The notes under the pieces were generated by a model that ran no database searches, was not told the origin of the DNA, and saw only the letters and a list, made by a program, of their open reading frames with translations. This document shows positions 7,913 through 16,764 of a stretch of 64,000 nucleotides of DNA, one piece after another. Location of the stretch: the NCBI GenBank assembly GCA_035623075.1, contig DASPUC010000027.1, positions 62,001 to 126,000 on the forward strand, written 5' to 3'. The position numbers and the translations under genes were made by a program. The stretch's first letter is position 1; each line of letters begins with the position of its first letter. The stretch is from Nitrospiraceae bacterium (lineage in GTDB: Bacteria; Nitrospirota; Nitrospiria; Nitrospirales; Nitrospiraceae).

Positions 7913-10114
7913 TCATACCCGCCATGCGGAGCCGTCGAACTCCGGACCGGGTACGACCAGAGTGGCCGGGTTCTGATAAGGATACCGAGCCACTTCCAGG
8001 TTTTGTTCCAGCACGATCAGGCTCAACCGGACTTCCTGTCCTTGCTCCAGCTCCAGGTCTTTGATCGGCACGCCGAGTTCAAGGACGGTTCGTCGCGCAA
8101 TCGAACGATAGGGGCCGACCTCCCGCCAGGAATCCGGAGACGATCCATGGAACAACGTAAAATGGTCTGCTCCCGAGGATGCGAGTGAAAAGGAGAGTCG
8201 GAACGTGTGTCGCGGGCATTGCAACAAGATCTCCACGATCATGCCGTCCTGCCGGTCTTGCGCAGCCGTGTCAGGATCGAGTCGAAGGTACAGGTGGTCA
8301 AGGCTCCAGCCGAAGAAGATGGCGGAGAAGATGCCGTCGGTTTTCCACATGGCACCCAGTGGCGGGTGAGGGTTGATGGACCCGGCCCCTCGCCACTCGA
8401 AGAAATCAGTGACCACTCCATCGATTGTCGGCGCGAGCAACGCCACCGGCTGAGTGACACGATCCGCATCAGGCTTCCGCGCAATGATGCATAGGGGCTG
8501 GTTGAGGATGTCCGGCGGCGTCAGCCCCATATGCATCCAGACGTTGCGAAGGTGGGTCCGGAAGAGACGGTCAAACTCCTCTTTGTACGCGGTGTCGAAA
8601 TCGTCGCCGTACCACCAGAACCAATCGCTGCCTTCCGCCGCGTAGAGTTCGGTCCATGCAGCCTGCGCCCGATCAGGCGGGAGGTTCGGCGCCAGGTCTG
8701 TGAGCCGGGCTCTCGTGTGGCCGAGGAGTTCCCATCCCCGGTTGTCTTCCTGATGTCCGATCCAAATTTTATAATCCTGGTTGATCCAGGATCCGGAATG
8801 CAGCTGAGTCAATCGGGTCGGAGCCGGGGTTGCCGCGAGGGCTTCGGAAATGGTGGCAACCGAGACGCGCAGCCCCTCCTGATCTAAGGCACGGTGGGAC
8901 AGTGCCGTGTACAGAAGCGACAAGAACCGCTCTCCGCCATCGTGGTAGTGCTCCCAGGGATTTTCACCGTCGAGGACGATGGCGACAAGGGCCCGCTCTT
9001 GCGGGGCATCATGCGTGATGTTCCGCAACCGGCGCAGGACGTCCTCCGCTGCCGATTCGGGTGCCGTTTTGTGATAGACGAACCCAAATGCGTCGGACAA
9101 GTCACGGTCGCGGAAGACGATCGTGGCAGCTTGTCCATCAGGACCGACGCGATAGGGTTGGTACAGGTCTTGATGGCGGTGCCAGGGTTGTTGCGCCGAT
9201 TCCAGGGAGCGAGCGAGGATCCCTTCATCGGTCGCCAACCAGCGCAAACCGGCGCGGGTCACCATTGGAATCATTTCCGGACAGACGGACCCTTCCGACG
9301 GCCACAAACCGGCCGGAGCTTGGCCGAACGCCGCGGTATGAAATTCCACGGCACGGCGCAGTTGTGCTTCGGCATCCTCCGGTGCAGAGAAGCGGGGCGG
9401 AAGCGGAAGATCAGGCCTCGCCCGCCGCGTCGTGTCGGTATCGATGACCAAGGGAAGAATCGGATGGAAAAACGGACTTGTGGTGAGTTCAATCTGTCCG
9501 CGGTCGAGAAGCCGTCGGTACATCGGGACGACCTCCTGAACGGCGACGCGCTGCAGGGCCAACACCTCTTGCTTATCCTCCTCGGTGAAGTTGCGATTCT
9601 TGGTTCGCAGGGCCGCCAGCCGAGGGTACCGATGGGTCGTCCCATATCCAAACCACGCGAGGTTGTGCCAGACCTGCAGATCGAGAAAGTCCTGGGTCGA
9701 AAATTGACGGGCAACTCGTTCCAGATCTTGTTCCTGCACCTCCGTTCCGCGCTTGACCAAGAGTTCGTGATACCGGGGAGAGGGCCGCACCATCGTCGCC
9801 CAATTGGCGGAAAAGAAATGGCGGATGAGAAAGGCGTTCTCCTCGGCTGTCAAGTCAGCCGCTGGTCGTTGGGCACGTTCCTGAAAAAGGTCGCGAACGG
9901 TGCCCGCTCCGATTTCCTGCAACTGCAGCAGCAGGGACGGGGTGAAATTGAATGTCGCCTTGACCGTCGGGAACTTTTCCAGCAGGAATGCCATGTCATA
10001 GTAAGCTTTCGTCGCATGGAGGCGAACCCAGGGCATACTCGCGAACCCCGCCACGGGGTCCGTGTAGTACGGCTGATGCATGTGCCAAAGAAAACAGACG
10101 TGCGCTGTCTTCAT
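7913..10114 (-). CDS. Glycoside hydrolase family 57 (alpha-amylase / glucanotransferase-like)
   Basis: 733 residues from ATG at 10114 (MKTAHVCFLWHMHQPYY); the frame extends 13 codons further but homologues begin at this motif. GH57 signatures appear in order: HMHQPY near residue 11, the nucleophile region GLWPSEGSV, ATDEGIL, and VAIVLDGENPWEHYHDGG carrying the likely acid/base Asp. A beta-rich C-terminal part follows the catalytic barrel. The family cleaves or transfers alpha-glucans such as glycogen; the exact activity cannot be read from sequence. It is divergent from the VanZ-like gene and upstream of galT. Confidence 0.85.
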   Translation of the reverse strand: MKTAHVCFLWHMHQPYYTDPVAGFASMPWVRLHATKAYYDMAFLLEKFPTVKATFNFTPSLLLQLQEIGAGTVRDLFQERAQRPAADLTAEENAFLIRHFFSANWATMVRPSPRYHELLVKRGTEVQEQDLERVARQFSTQDFLDLQVWHNLAWFGYGTTHRYPRLAALRTKNRNFTEEDKQEVLALQRVAVQEVVPMYRRLLDRGQIELTTSPFFHPILPLVIDTDTTRRARPDLPLPPRFSAPEDAEAQLRRAVEFHTAAFGQAPAGLWPSEGSVCPEMIPMVTRAGLRWLATDEGILARSLESAQQPWHRHQDLYQPYRVGPDGQAATIVFRDRDLSDAFGFVYHKTAPESAAEDVLRRLRNITHDAPQERALVAIVLDGENPWEHYHDGGERFLSLLYTALSHRALDQEGLRVSVATISEALAATPAPTRLTQLHSGSWINQDYKIWIGHQEDNRGWELLGHTRARLTDLAPNLPPDRAQAAWTELYAAEGSDWFWWYGDDFDTAYKEEFDRLFRTHLRNVWMHMGLTPPDILNQPLCIIARKPDADRVTQPVALLAPTIDGVVTDFFEWRGAGSINPHPPLGAMWKTDGIFSAIFFGWSLDHLYLRLDPDTAAQDRQDGMIVEILLQCPRHTFRLSFSLASSGADHFTLFHGSSPDSWREVGPYRSIARRTVLELGVPIKDLELEQGQEVRLSLIVLEQNLEVARYPYQNPATLVVPGPEFDGSAWRV

Positions 10115-10185
10115 AGACGAAGTTTCTTGCGGGCTTCTACGCAAGTATGTCATAGGGGTGGAGGCTGTGCAATCAACAGAACGTT

Positions 10186-10644
10186 ATGGATACGACTCGA
10201 CAGACGCTTGGTCACGCAGCATGGGAGAAGGTGTTCCTCGATTGGGCGCCGGTGCTCATCTATGCAGCGATGATATTTTACTTCTCTTCGCTCCCGAAAC
10301 CGCATGAGCAGCTCCCGGATTTTGTACGCGATCTGAGCGACAAGTTCCTGCACCTCGTGGAGTACGGCGTTCTCGGCGGTCTGTGGTATCGGGCCTTTCG
10401 GTGGGCGTCTGGGCCGAGAATCGCGGCATCGGCAGTCCTCTTGGCGATTGTCGCAGGGTCGGTCTATGGCATCACCGACGAAGTACATCAGGCGTTTGTG
10501 CCTATGCGCACGCCGAGCGTGCTGGATTGGATTGCGGACACCCTTGGTTCAGCCATCGGCGCGCGCGGGATGAATTGGCTCGAGCAACGGCGGCGCGATC
10601 AGGTATTCAACCATCCCGTCGATCGAACTACGCCGGTTTCGTGA
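10186..10644 (+). CDS. VanZ-like membrane protein
   Basis: 152 residues with four hydrophobic segments and the VanZ-family pattern: a first helix followed by FFSS-like FYFSSLPKP, then LSDKFLHLVEYGVLGGLWYRAF, YGITDEVHQAFVPMRTPSVLDWIADTLG near the end. VanZ family proteins are associated with cell-envelope traits (low-level teicoplanin resistance in enterococci), but the biochemical role is unknown. It precedes the AmgK-like gene, whose promoter lies over the end of this gene. Confidence 0.85.
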   Translation: MDTTRQTLGHAAWEKVFLDWAPVLIYAAMIFYFSSLPKPHEQLPDFVRDLSDKFLHLVEYGVLGGLWYRAFRWASGPRIAASAVLLAIVAGSVYGITDEVHQAFVPMRTPSVLDWIADTLGSAIGARGMNWLEQRRRDQVFNHPVDRTTPVS

Positions 10645-10669
10645 CAAGGTCCCGTGTCACCAGTATAAT
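10641..10669 (+). promoter_or_regulatory. Sigma-70-type promoter for the amgK-like gene
   Basis: GTGACA at 10641-10646 (5 of 6 to TTGACA), a 17-base spacer, and a perfect TATAAT at 10664-10669. The -35 overlaps the stop codon of the VanZ-like gene. Expected transcription start is near 10676, only about four bases before ATG at 10680, so the message would be nearly leaderless, consistent with the absence of a ribosome site there. Confidence 0.55.
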
Positions 10670-10679
10670 GCGCGCCGTT

Positions 10680-11783
10680 ATGTCGACTGTCGGTCCTGCC
10701 GCTCCCAAAGCACCGCTGGCCCTTCCTTCCACCGCGTTGGTCGCCGGCACGGTTCAGTCACAGCTTCCCGGTTGTGGGCCCTTCAAGAAACTCACCCCGC
10801 TCGCTGGTGATGCGTCCAACCGGCGCTATTTCCGGATTGAACTTGGGAGTGGATTGCCGCGCTCCGTTGTTCTGATGCAGTTGGCCGAGCCGGAAGCGTT
10901 CAAGCAATCGGAAGAGGCGGTCAGCGGTGCCAAGTATGCGATCACCGACCTGCCGTTTCTCAACGTCCGCACACATCTGGCAAAGGCCGGCGTATCCGTC
11001 CCGACGCTCTATCACTACGATCAAGGGGCGGGGTTGCTCTACCTCGAAGATTTCGGCGATCTCACGCTGTCGGAAGCGTCCTGCGACGCGAAGCCTGAGG
11101 AACTGAGCGCCCGCTACCGCCAGGCCATCGACATCCTGGTCCAGATACAAGTCAAGGCGACGTCACCGGCCGATCCGCAGTGCGTGGCCTTTCATCGGAG
11201 TTTCGACGTGCCGTTACTGATGTGGGAGTTCGATCACTTCCTGGAATACGGGATCGTCGCCCGCCAGGGAAGACCGATGCAGGAGGATGATCGACGGGTT
11301 ATCCGTGGAGAATGTGAAAAAATTGCGACGATGCTGGCAGAACAACCTCGCGTGTTCGTCCATCGGGACTACCACTCGCGGAATTTGATGGTTGACAAGA
11401 CACGATTGGGAGTCCTCGATTTTCAAGATGCGCTGATGGGGCCGGCGACCTACGATCTGGCGTCGCTCCTCCGCGATGCGTACATCGCGCTGGATGAATC
11501 GCTCATCGACGAGCTCATCGCGTATTATCTGGACCGGCTGGAAACCCAGCGCCAGGTGTGGACGAATCGAGAGGCTTTCCGACGGCTCTTCGACTTCACG
11601 AGCATTCAACGCAACCTCAAAGCCGCCGGACGCTTCGTCTATATCGATCAGGTCAAAGGCAATCCGAAATTCCTCGCGGATATCCCGCGGACACTTGGGT
11701 ATGTGCGGCGAAACCTTTACAAGTACCCGGAGTTATTCACGTTGCGAAAACACCTGGCGACGTATGTGCCGGAGCTCCAGTAG
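10680..11783 (+). CDS. amgK: AmgK-like N-acetylmuramate/N-acetylglucosamine anomeric kinase
   Basis: 367 residues of the aminoglycoside phosphotransferase fold. Seen: a nucleotide-binding N-lobe starting FKKLTPLAGDASNRRYFRI, the catalytic loop FVHRDYHSRNLMV (HxD...N) and the metal-binding LGVLDFQDALMGPATYDLASLL, which matches AmgK-type kinases well. AmgK phosphorylates MurNAc or GlcNAc at C1, feeding MurU, and the next gene is a MurU-like nucleotidyltransferase. Together they suggest a peptidoglycan recycling shortcut to UDP-MurNAc. Start ATG 10680; ATG 10668 is possible but falls inside the -10 box. The longer upstream frame to 10383 is a shadow of the VanZ-like gene. Confidence 0.8.
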   Translation: MSTVGPAAPKAPLALPSTALVAGTVQSQLPGCGPFKKLTPLAGDASNRRYFRIELGSGLPRSVVLMQLAEPEAFKQSEEAVSGAKYAITDLPFLNVRTHLAKAGVSVPTLYHYDQGAGLLYLEDFGDLTLSEASCDAKPEELSARYRQAIDILVQIQVKATSPADPQCVAFHRSFDVPLLMWEFDHFLEYGIVARQGRPMQEDDRRVIRGECEKIATMLAEQPRVFVHRDYHSRNLMVDKTRLGVLDFQDALMGPATYDLASLLRDAYIALDESLIDELIAYYLDRLETQRQVWTNREAFRRLFDFTSIQRNLKAAGRFVYIDQVKGNPKFLADIPRTLGYVRRNLYKYPELFTLRKHLATYVPELQ

Positions 11784-11784
11784 G

Positions 11785-11874
11785 ACGTGAAACGTAAAAC
11801 GTTAAACGTGAAGCGATCGGAAAGTTGGAGACGCGCTTTGCCCGCGCGTCACGCGTCACGCATCACGCATCACG
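11785..11874. repeat. Low-complexity intergenic repeats in the murU leader
   Basis: Two repeat flavours fill the amgK-murU spacer. At 11785-11812 ACGTGAAACGT-type units alternate (ACGTGAA / ACGTAAA / ACGTTAA / ACGTGAA). At 11844-11874 a GCGTCAC / GCATCAC heptamer-like unit is repeated four times. A 16-base core of the second type, CGCGTCACGCATCACG, occurs again in opposite orientation between gltB and gltD. They leave no ribosome site before murU. Confidence 0.7.
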
Positions 11875-11881
11875 GTTCCCC

Positions 11882-12627
11882 ATGAAAGCCATGATTCTCG
11901 CAGCTGGCCTGGGGACCCGACTCAGGCCCATGACGAATACGATTCCGAAGCCGCTCCTCCCTGTCGCTGGCACTCCTCTTGTCGTCTGGAATCTGTTATT
12001 GCTCAAACGGTACGGATTTCACGAAGTGGTGCTCAACCTCCACCATCTCGGTCCCATGATCCAGCAGGCACTTGGCGACGGCTCACGCTATGGGATGAGA
12101 ATCATCTATTCGCACGAGCCGGTCATTCTCGGAACCGGTGGCGGAATCAAACAGGCCGAACCGCACTTTTCGGGAGAGCCGGTACTAGTGCTCAACGGGG
12201 ATACTCTGTTTGAGCTGGATCTCGAAGCGCTGTGCTCCTTCCATCGGCGTCGGGAAGCGGCGGCAACATTGGTACTGCGCAAGGATCCCGAAGCGGAACG
12301 ATGGGGCCTCGTTGAAGTGGGCGCTGATCAGCGCATTCTGCGCATTGCCGGCCGCGGAGTGACAACCTCCCAACCGACGCAATCACGAATGTTCGCGGGT
12401 GTTCATATCCTCCAACCGCGTCTTCTGCGGGAAGTTCCGAAAGGCGTCGTCTCGACCATCATCGACCCCTACGTGGCAGCCATCCAGCGTGGCGAGGCGG
12501 TTCTGGGCTATGACTTTGACGGCTATTGGTCCGATGTCGGCACGCCGGAACGATATGCGCAAGTCGAGCATGATGCAGCCGCAGGCGTCATCGATCTCTC
12601 AGCCCGCCGGCTCGCGGTGCCTCAGCC

Positions 12628-12637
<10 letters not shown>
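11882..12637 (+). CDS. murU: MurU-like N-acetylmuramate-1-phosphate uridylyltransferase
   Basis: 251 residues from ATG at 11882. Nucleotidyltransferase fold with the N-terminal signature MILAAGLGTRLRPMT, then PKPLLPVAGTPL, the metal Asp in LVLNGDTLFELDL and the late YWSDVGTPERYAQ. Close relatives include glucose-1-phosphate thymidylyl- and mannose-1-phosphate guanylyltransferases, so the sugar cannot be settled from this alone; the AmgK-like partner immediately upstream favours MurNAc-1-P. The upstream in-frame extension to 11825 is translated repeat. Its end overlaps the convergent regulator gene by 10 bases. Confidence 0.78.
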
Positions 12638-14007
<1,370 letters not shown>

Positions 14008-14021
14008 CATGCTTCGCATAG

Positions 14022-14078
14022 GCAAGAGGCACGAGGCCAGAGGCGAGGGGGTTGCTCATTCTTCCCATTGCCTCTTGC
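14022..14078. repeat. Intergenic inverted repeat GCAAGAGGCA / TGCCTCTTGC
   Basis: Ten-base perfect inverted repeat (14022-14031 and 14069-14078) in the spacer between the DUF1015 gene and the downstream regulator gene. The sequence between and around is rich in GAGGC / GGCGAGG units. No T-run follows on the minus strand, so it is more likely a dispersed repeat than a classical terminator. Confidence 0.55.
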
Positions 14079-14094
14079 TGCTAGGCGCTTGCCC

Positions 14095-15411
14095 CTAGCC
14101 CTCCATTACATTAATCACCAACCCCGTGAGCGGTTTGGGGAAGAAATACGTCGACTTGTGCGGCATCCGTTCTCCCGCCGTCGCGACGGCTTGGACTTCG
14201 CTGACCTTTGTGGCGTTCAGGAGCAACGCTCCTGTTCCTTTTCCCTGTGCGACCCAGTCCAGCGCTTCATGATCATCCTTTGTATAGAGAATGGCTTCTT
14301 TTTCGGATTGTGTGGGGCAGAGGGTCGTCACGACCAAATGCTGGAGCAGCGACACATCGAGTCGGGCGCGCGGCGAGGTCTGAGCGGTCTGACGGTGCGC
14401 CGGTTTGACGGTCAAGGCGGCATAACGGTCCTGTCCCTTTAGAGCCAAGCCGAACACCGGGACCGTGCGTCCATTCACCTTTAATGCGTCGAGAAACTCC
14501 TCGCGCACCGCCGCTTGAGTCGAGGCGCTGTACGGAAACTCCTGGACGTCACATTTTCCAGCCAATGAGGCTTTGACCTGCTCGTATGGCGGCAAGTTTG
14601 TCGTGATCACTCTGTGGGTCGGAAGGACGGTGAGGCCGGGATCTTCGAGGGCGGCCAGGAGCATCAGCACCCCGTCGTACGGCTGAGAGCCGGTCGTCGT
14701 TCCGGCTTGCTGCCGGCGCAGCCGCTGATAGTTCAAGGCAGTTTCGTAGCGGTGGTGACCGTCCGCGATAAACAGCGGCTTGCTGCGCATGGCTTCCACC
14801 ACCTGCTGAAGAACGGCGGGATCGGTCACGGCCCATAATTGCTGACGGAAGCCGTCGTCGTCTCGAAAATCGATTCGTGCCGGCTTTCCCTTGACCGATG
14901 CCTCCAGCATGCCGATCACGGTGTTCTGGGGATCTGAGTACAAAGACCAAATCGGGCTGAAATTGGATCGGCAGGCTTCCAAAAGGTTCAATCGATCGGT
15001 CTTTGCCGCAGCTCTCGTATTTTCGTGCGGGTAGATGTGTCCGGAGTCCAGCGCTTCGAGTTTGACGGTTGTGAGAAATCCCTTCAGGACTTTCGTAGGC
15101 GCTCCGGGCTGGGAATAGGAGGGCGTGTATTCGATCGTATGGTAGTAGATGGCCGGCTGCGCATCGCGTGTGAGGACTCCGCTCCGGAGCCAATCGTGAA
15201 GTGTGTTGGCTGCACGCGTATAGCGATTGTTCGTCGGTCCGTCACCCGGTTGATCGAGTCCGAGTTCCAGCCGAATGATGTTGTGCGAATGGCGGGTATA
15301 GAGGGCCTCCTGCCCAGCTTCATCGATGATGTCGTAGGGGGGCGCGACCGTCTTGGCGATGTCAACCTTAGGTTCATAGACCGTGCCGTGAAACGGAATG
15401 ATCGTAGACAT
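14095..15411 (-). CDS. DUF1015 family protein
   Basis: 438 residues from ATG 15411, which has AGAGGG eight bases upstream. The start MSTIIPFHGTVYEPKV, then APPYDIIDEAGQEALY and the late PLFIADGHHRYETALNYQRL are hallmarks of DUF1015, a widespread cytosolic family of uncertain function. The GHHRYETA block is the most conserved part and may form an active site. The in-frame extension to 15600 overlaps the upstream polyprenyl synthase gene and is rejected. It is 128 bases downstream of that gene on the same strand. Confidence 0.85.
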   Translation of the reverse strand: MSTIIPFHGTVYEPKVDIAKTVAPPYDIIDEAGQEALYTRHSHNIIRLELGLDQPGDGPTNNRYTRAANTLHDWLRSGVLTRDAQPAIYYHTIEYTPSYSQPGAPTKVLKGFLTTVKLEALDSGHIYPHENTRAAAKTDRLNLLEACRSNFSPIWSLYSDPQNTVIGMLEASVKGKPARIDFRDDDGFRQQLWAVTDPAVLQQVVEAMRSKPLFIADGHHRYETALNYQRLRRQQAGTTTGSQPYDGVLMLLAALEDPGLTVLPTHRVITTNLPPYEQVKASLAGKCDVQEFPYSASTQAAVREEFLDALKVNGRTVPVFGLALKGQDRYAALTVKPAHRQTAQTSPRARLDVSLLQHLVVTTLCPTQSEKEAILYTKDDHEALDWVAQGKGTGALLLNATKVSEVQAVATAGERMPHKSTYFFPKPLTGLVINVMEG

Positions 15412-15539
15412 CGTGTAGCCCTCTACTCCATAAATGGTTGAGGTAGTCGTGCAGCAACTACCGGAAAGGATGGATCCTGTTCTTCCGCGCGGTGCCGTCC
15501 CCACGACGCAGTTGACGTGAGAACACGCAGAAAAGCAGG

Positions 15540-16544
15540 TTATCGGTCGCGGGTCACCATGTAATCGGCAGCAACCATGAGGGCTCGCTTGGCCGTACAA
15601 TCTTCAAAGAACTCAAGTTCTCGCTGAGCCGCCACGACAAACGCCTGTGCGCGAGCCATGGCGTAGGCAATCGATCCCATTTCTTCCATGAGATGGATCA
15701 TGCGGCTCAAATCATCTTCCGTCAGCGTGCGGGTCTCCATCCTATCTTTGATGACCCCCCGGTCCGCTTCCGAGCAATGTTCTAACAGATGGAGGAGCGG
15801 CAGCGTTGCCTTGCCTTGCCGGAGATCCTGCCCGAGCGTCTTCCCTAAGCGCGCACCATCGGCCGTGTAGTCGAGGGTATCATCAGCTACCTGAAATGCG
15901 ATACCGACGTACTGTCCGAAACGGAAGAGAGCATCCAATCGATCCTCCGGGGCATCGGCAATGATAGCTCCCATCCGGCAGGTGGCGGCAATCAAGCCCG
16001 CTGTTTTGTGCTCCACGATTTTGAGATAGTCGGCTTCCGGCATGGCCGGATTGCCGTTGTAATAGAGCTGTAGCACTTCCCCTTCCGCCATCTTCGTGCA
16101 GGCTTCGGCCAGCACTTCATTGATCCCCTGGCTGCGGAATTCGACGATCTGAGCCATGGCCTTAGAATAGAGGTAGTCTCCCACGAGGATGCTGATCTGA
16201 TTTCCCCAGACTTTCCGGGCCGTTGAGCGCCCGCGCCGGAGGTCGGCATCATCCACGACATCGTCGTGCAACAGGGTAGCGGTATGGATGAATTCAACGA
16301 GGCTGCTGAGTTGATGGTGGTTTCGACCGCTATAGCCGCAGAGCCGGGCACAGAGGAGGAGCAGCAAGGGTCTGATGCGCTTGCCGCCGCTGTTCAAGAT
16401 ATGGGCGGCGACCGTATTCACGAGCGTCACGCTCGAATCGAGGTTTCTTCTGACCTGATCCTCGACTCCTTCCAGCTCATCGCGGTACGCTTCCCACACG
16501 TCCGCCATGCTGTTAATTGTCGAAGTAATCGGCCCGTTTGACAT
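15540..16544 (-). CDS. ispB: Polyprenyl diphosphate synthase (octaprenyl-type)
   Basis: 334 residues. It extends isoprenoid chains by condensing isopentenyl diphosphate, making the side chain of quinones. First Asp-rich motif LLHDDVVDDADLRRG (Asp94, Asp95, Asp98) and second VADDTLDY (Asp221, Asp222, Asp225), with GGKRIRP for diphosphate binding. The length and motifs suit IspB-class long-chain synthases; the exact chain length (C35-C40) cannot be told. First gene of a minus-strand group with the DUF1015 gene, divergent from gltB. Confidence 0.9.
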   Translation of the reverse strand: MSNGPITSTINSMADVWEAYRDELEGVEDQVRRNLDSSVTLVNTVAAHILNSGGKRIRPLLLLLCARLCGYSGRNHHQLSSLVEFIHTATLLHDDVVDDADLRRGRSTARKVWGNQISILVGDYLYSKAMAQIVEFRSQGINEVLAEACTKMAEGEVLQLYYNGNPAMPEADYLKIVEHKTAGLIAATCRMGAIIADAPEDRLDALFRFGQYVGIAFQVADDTLDYTADGARLGKTLGQDLRQGKATLPLLHLLEHCSEADRGVIKDRMETRTLTEDDLSRMIHLMEEMGSIAYAMARAQAFVVAAQRELEFFEDCTAKRALMVAADYMVTRDR

Positions 16545-16615
16545 GCGGCGGATGGTAGGGCAGAGCAGGAAACAAAGTCAAGGCAATGGCCGTCCTGCCG
16601 GCACTCGTCCTCTCC

Positions 16616-16643
16616 TTGACAGGGCGAGCACCCTTCTATTAAT
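16616..16643 (+). promoter_or_regulatory. Possible sigma-70 promoter upstream of gltB
   Basis: A perfect TTGACA at 16616-16621 followed after 15-17 bases by the AT-rich TATTAAT (16637-16643). It lies about 120 bases before the gltB start in the 220-base ispB-gltB divergent spacer. The -10 match is only 4 of 6. Confidence 0.45.
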
Positions 16644-16764
16644 GTGAGCGCAAGGTTTGCGAGCGGACATCGCCTCAAGAGTGGCGGGATTCTGCGTGCC
16701 TGGTTCCTCTCGGTAGGACCTCCGTCCAGCTGAAAAAACCTGCCTTCTTCACGAGATACGAAGG

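Noticed and set aside
8894-10273. 459-codon plus-strand frame opposite the GH57 gene
   Set aside because: Shadow of the GH57 coding strand; no ribosome site and no recognisable domain.
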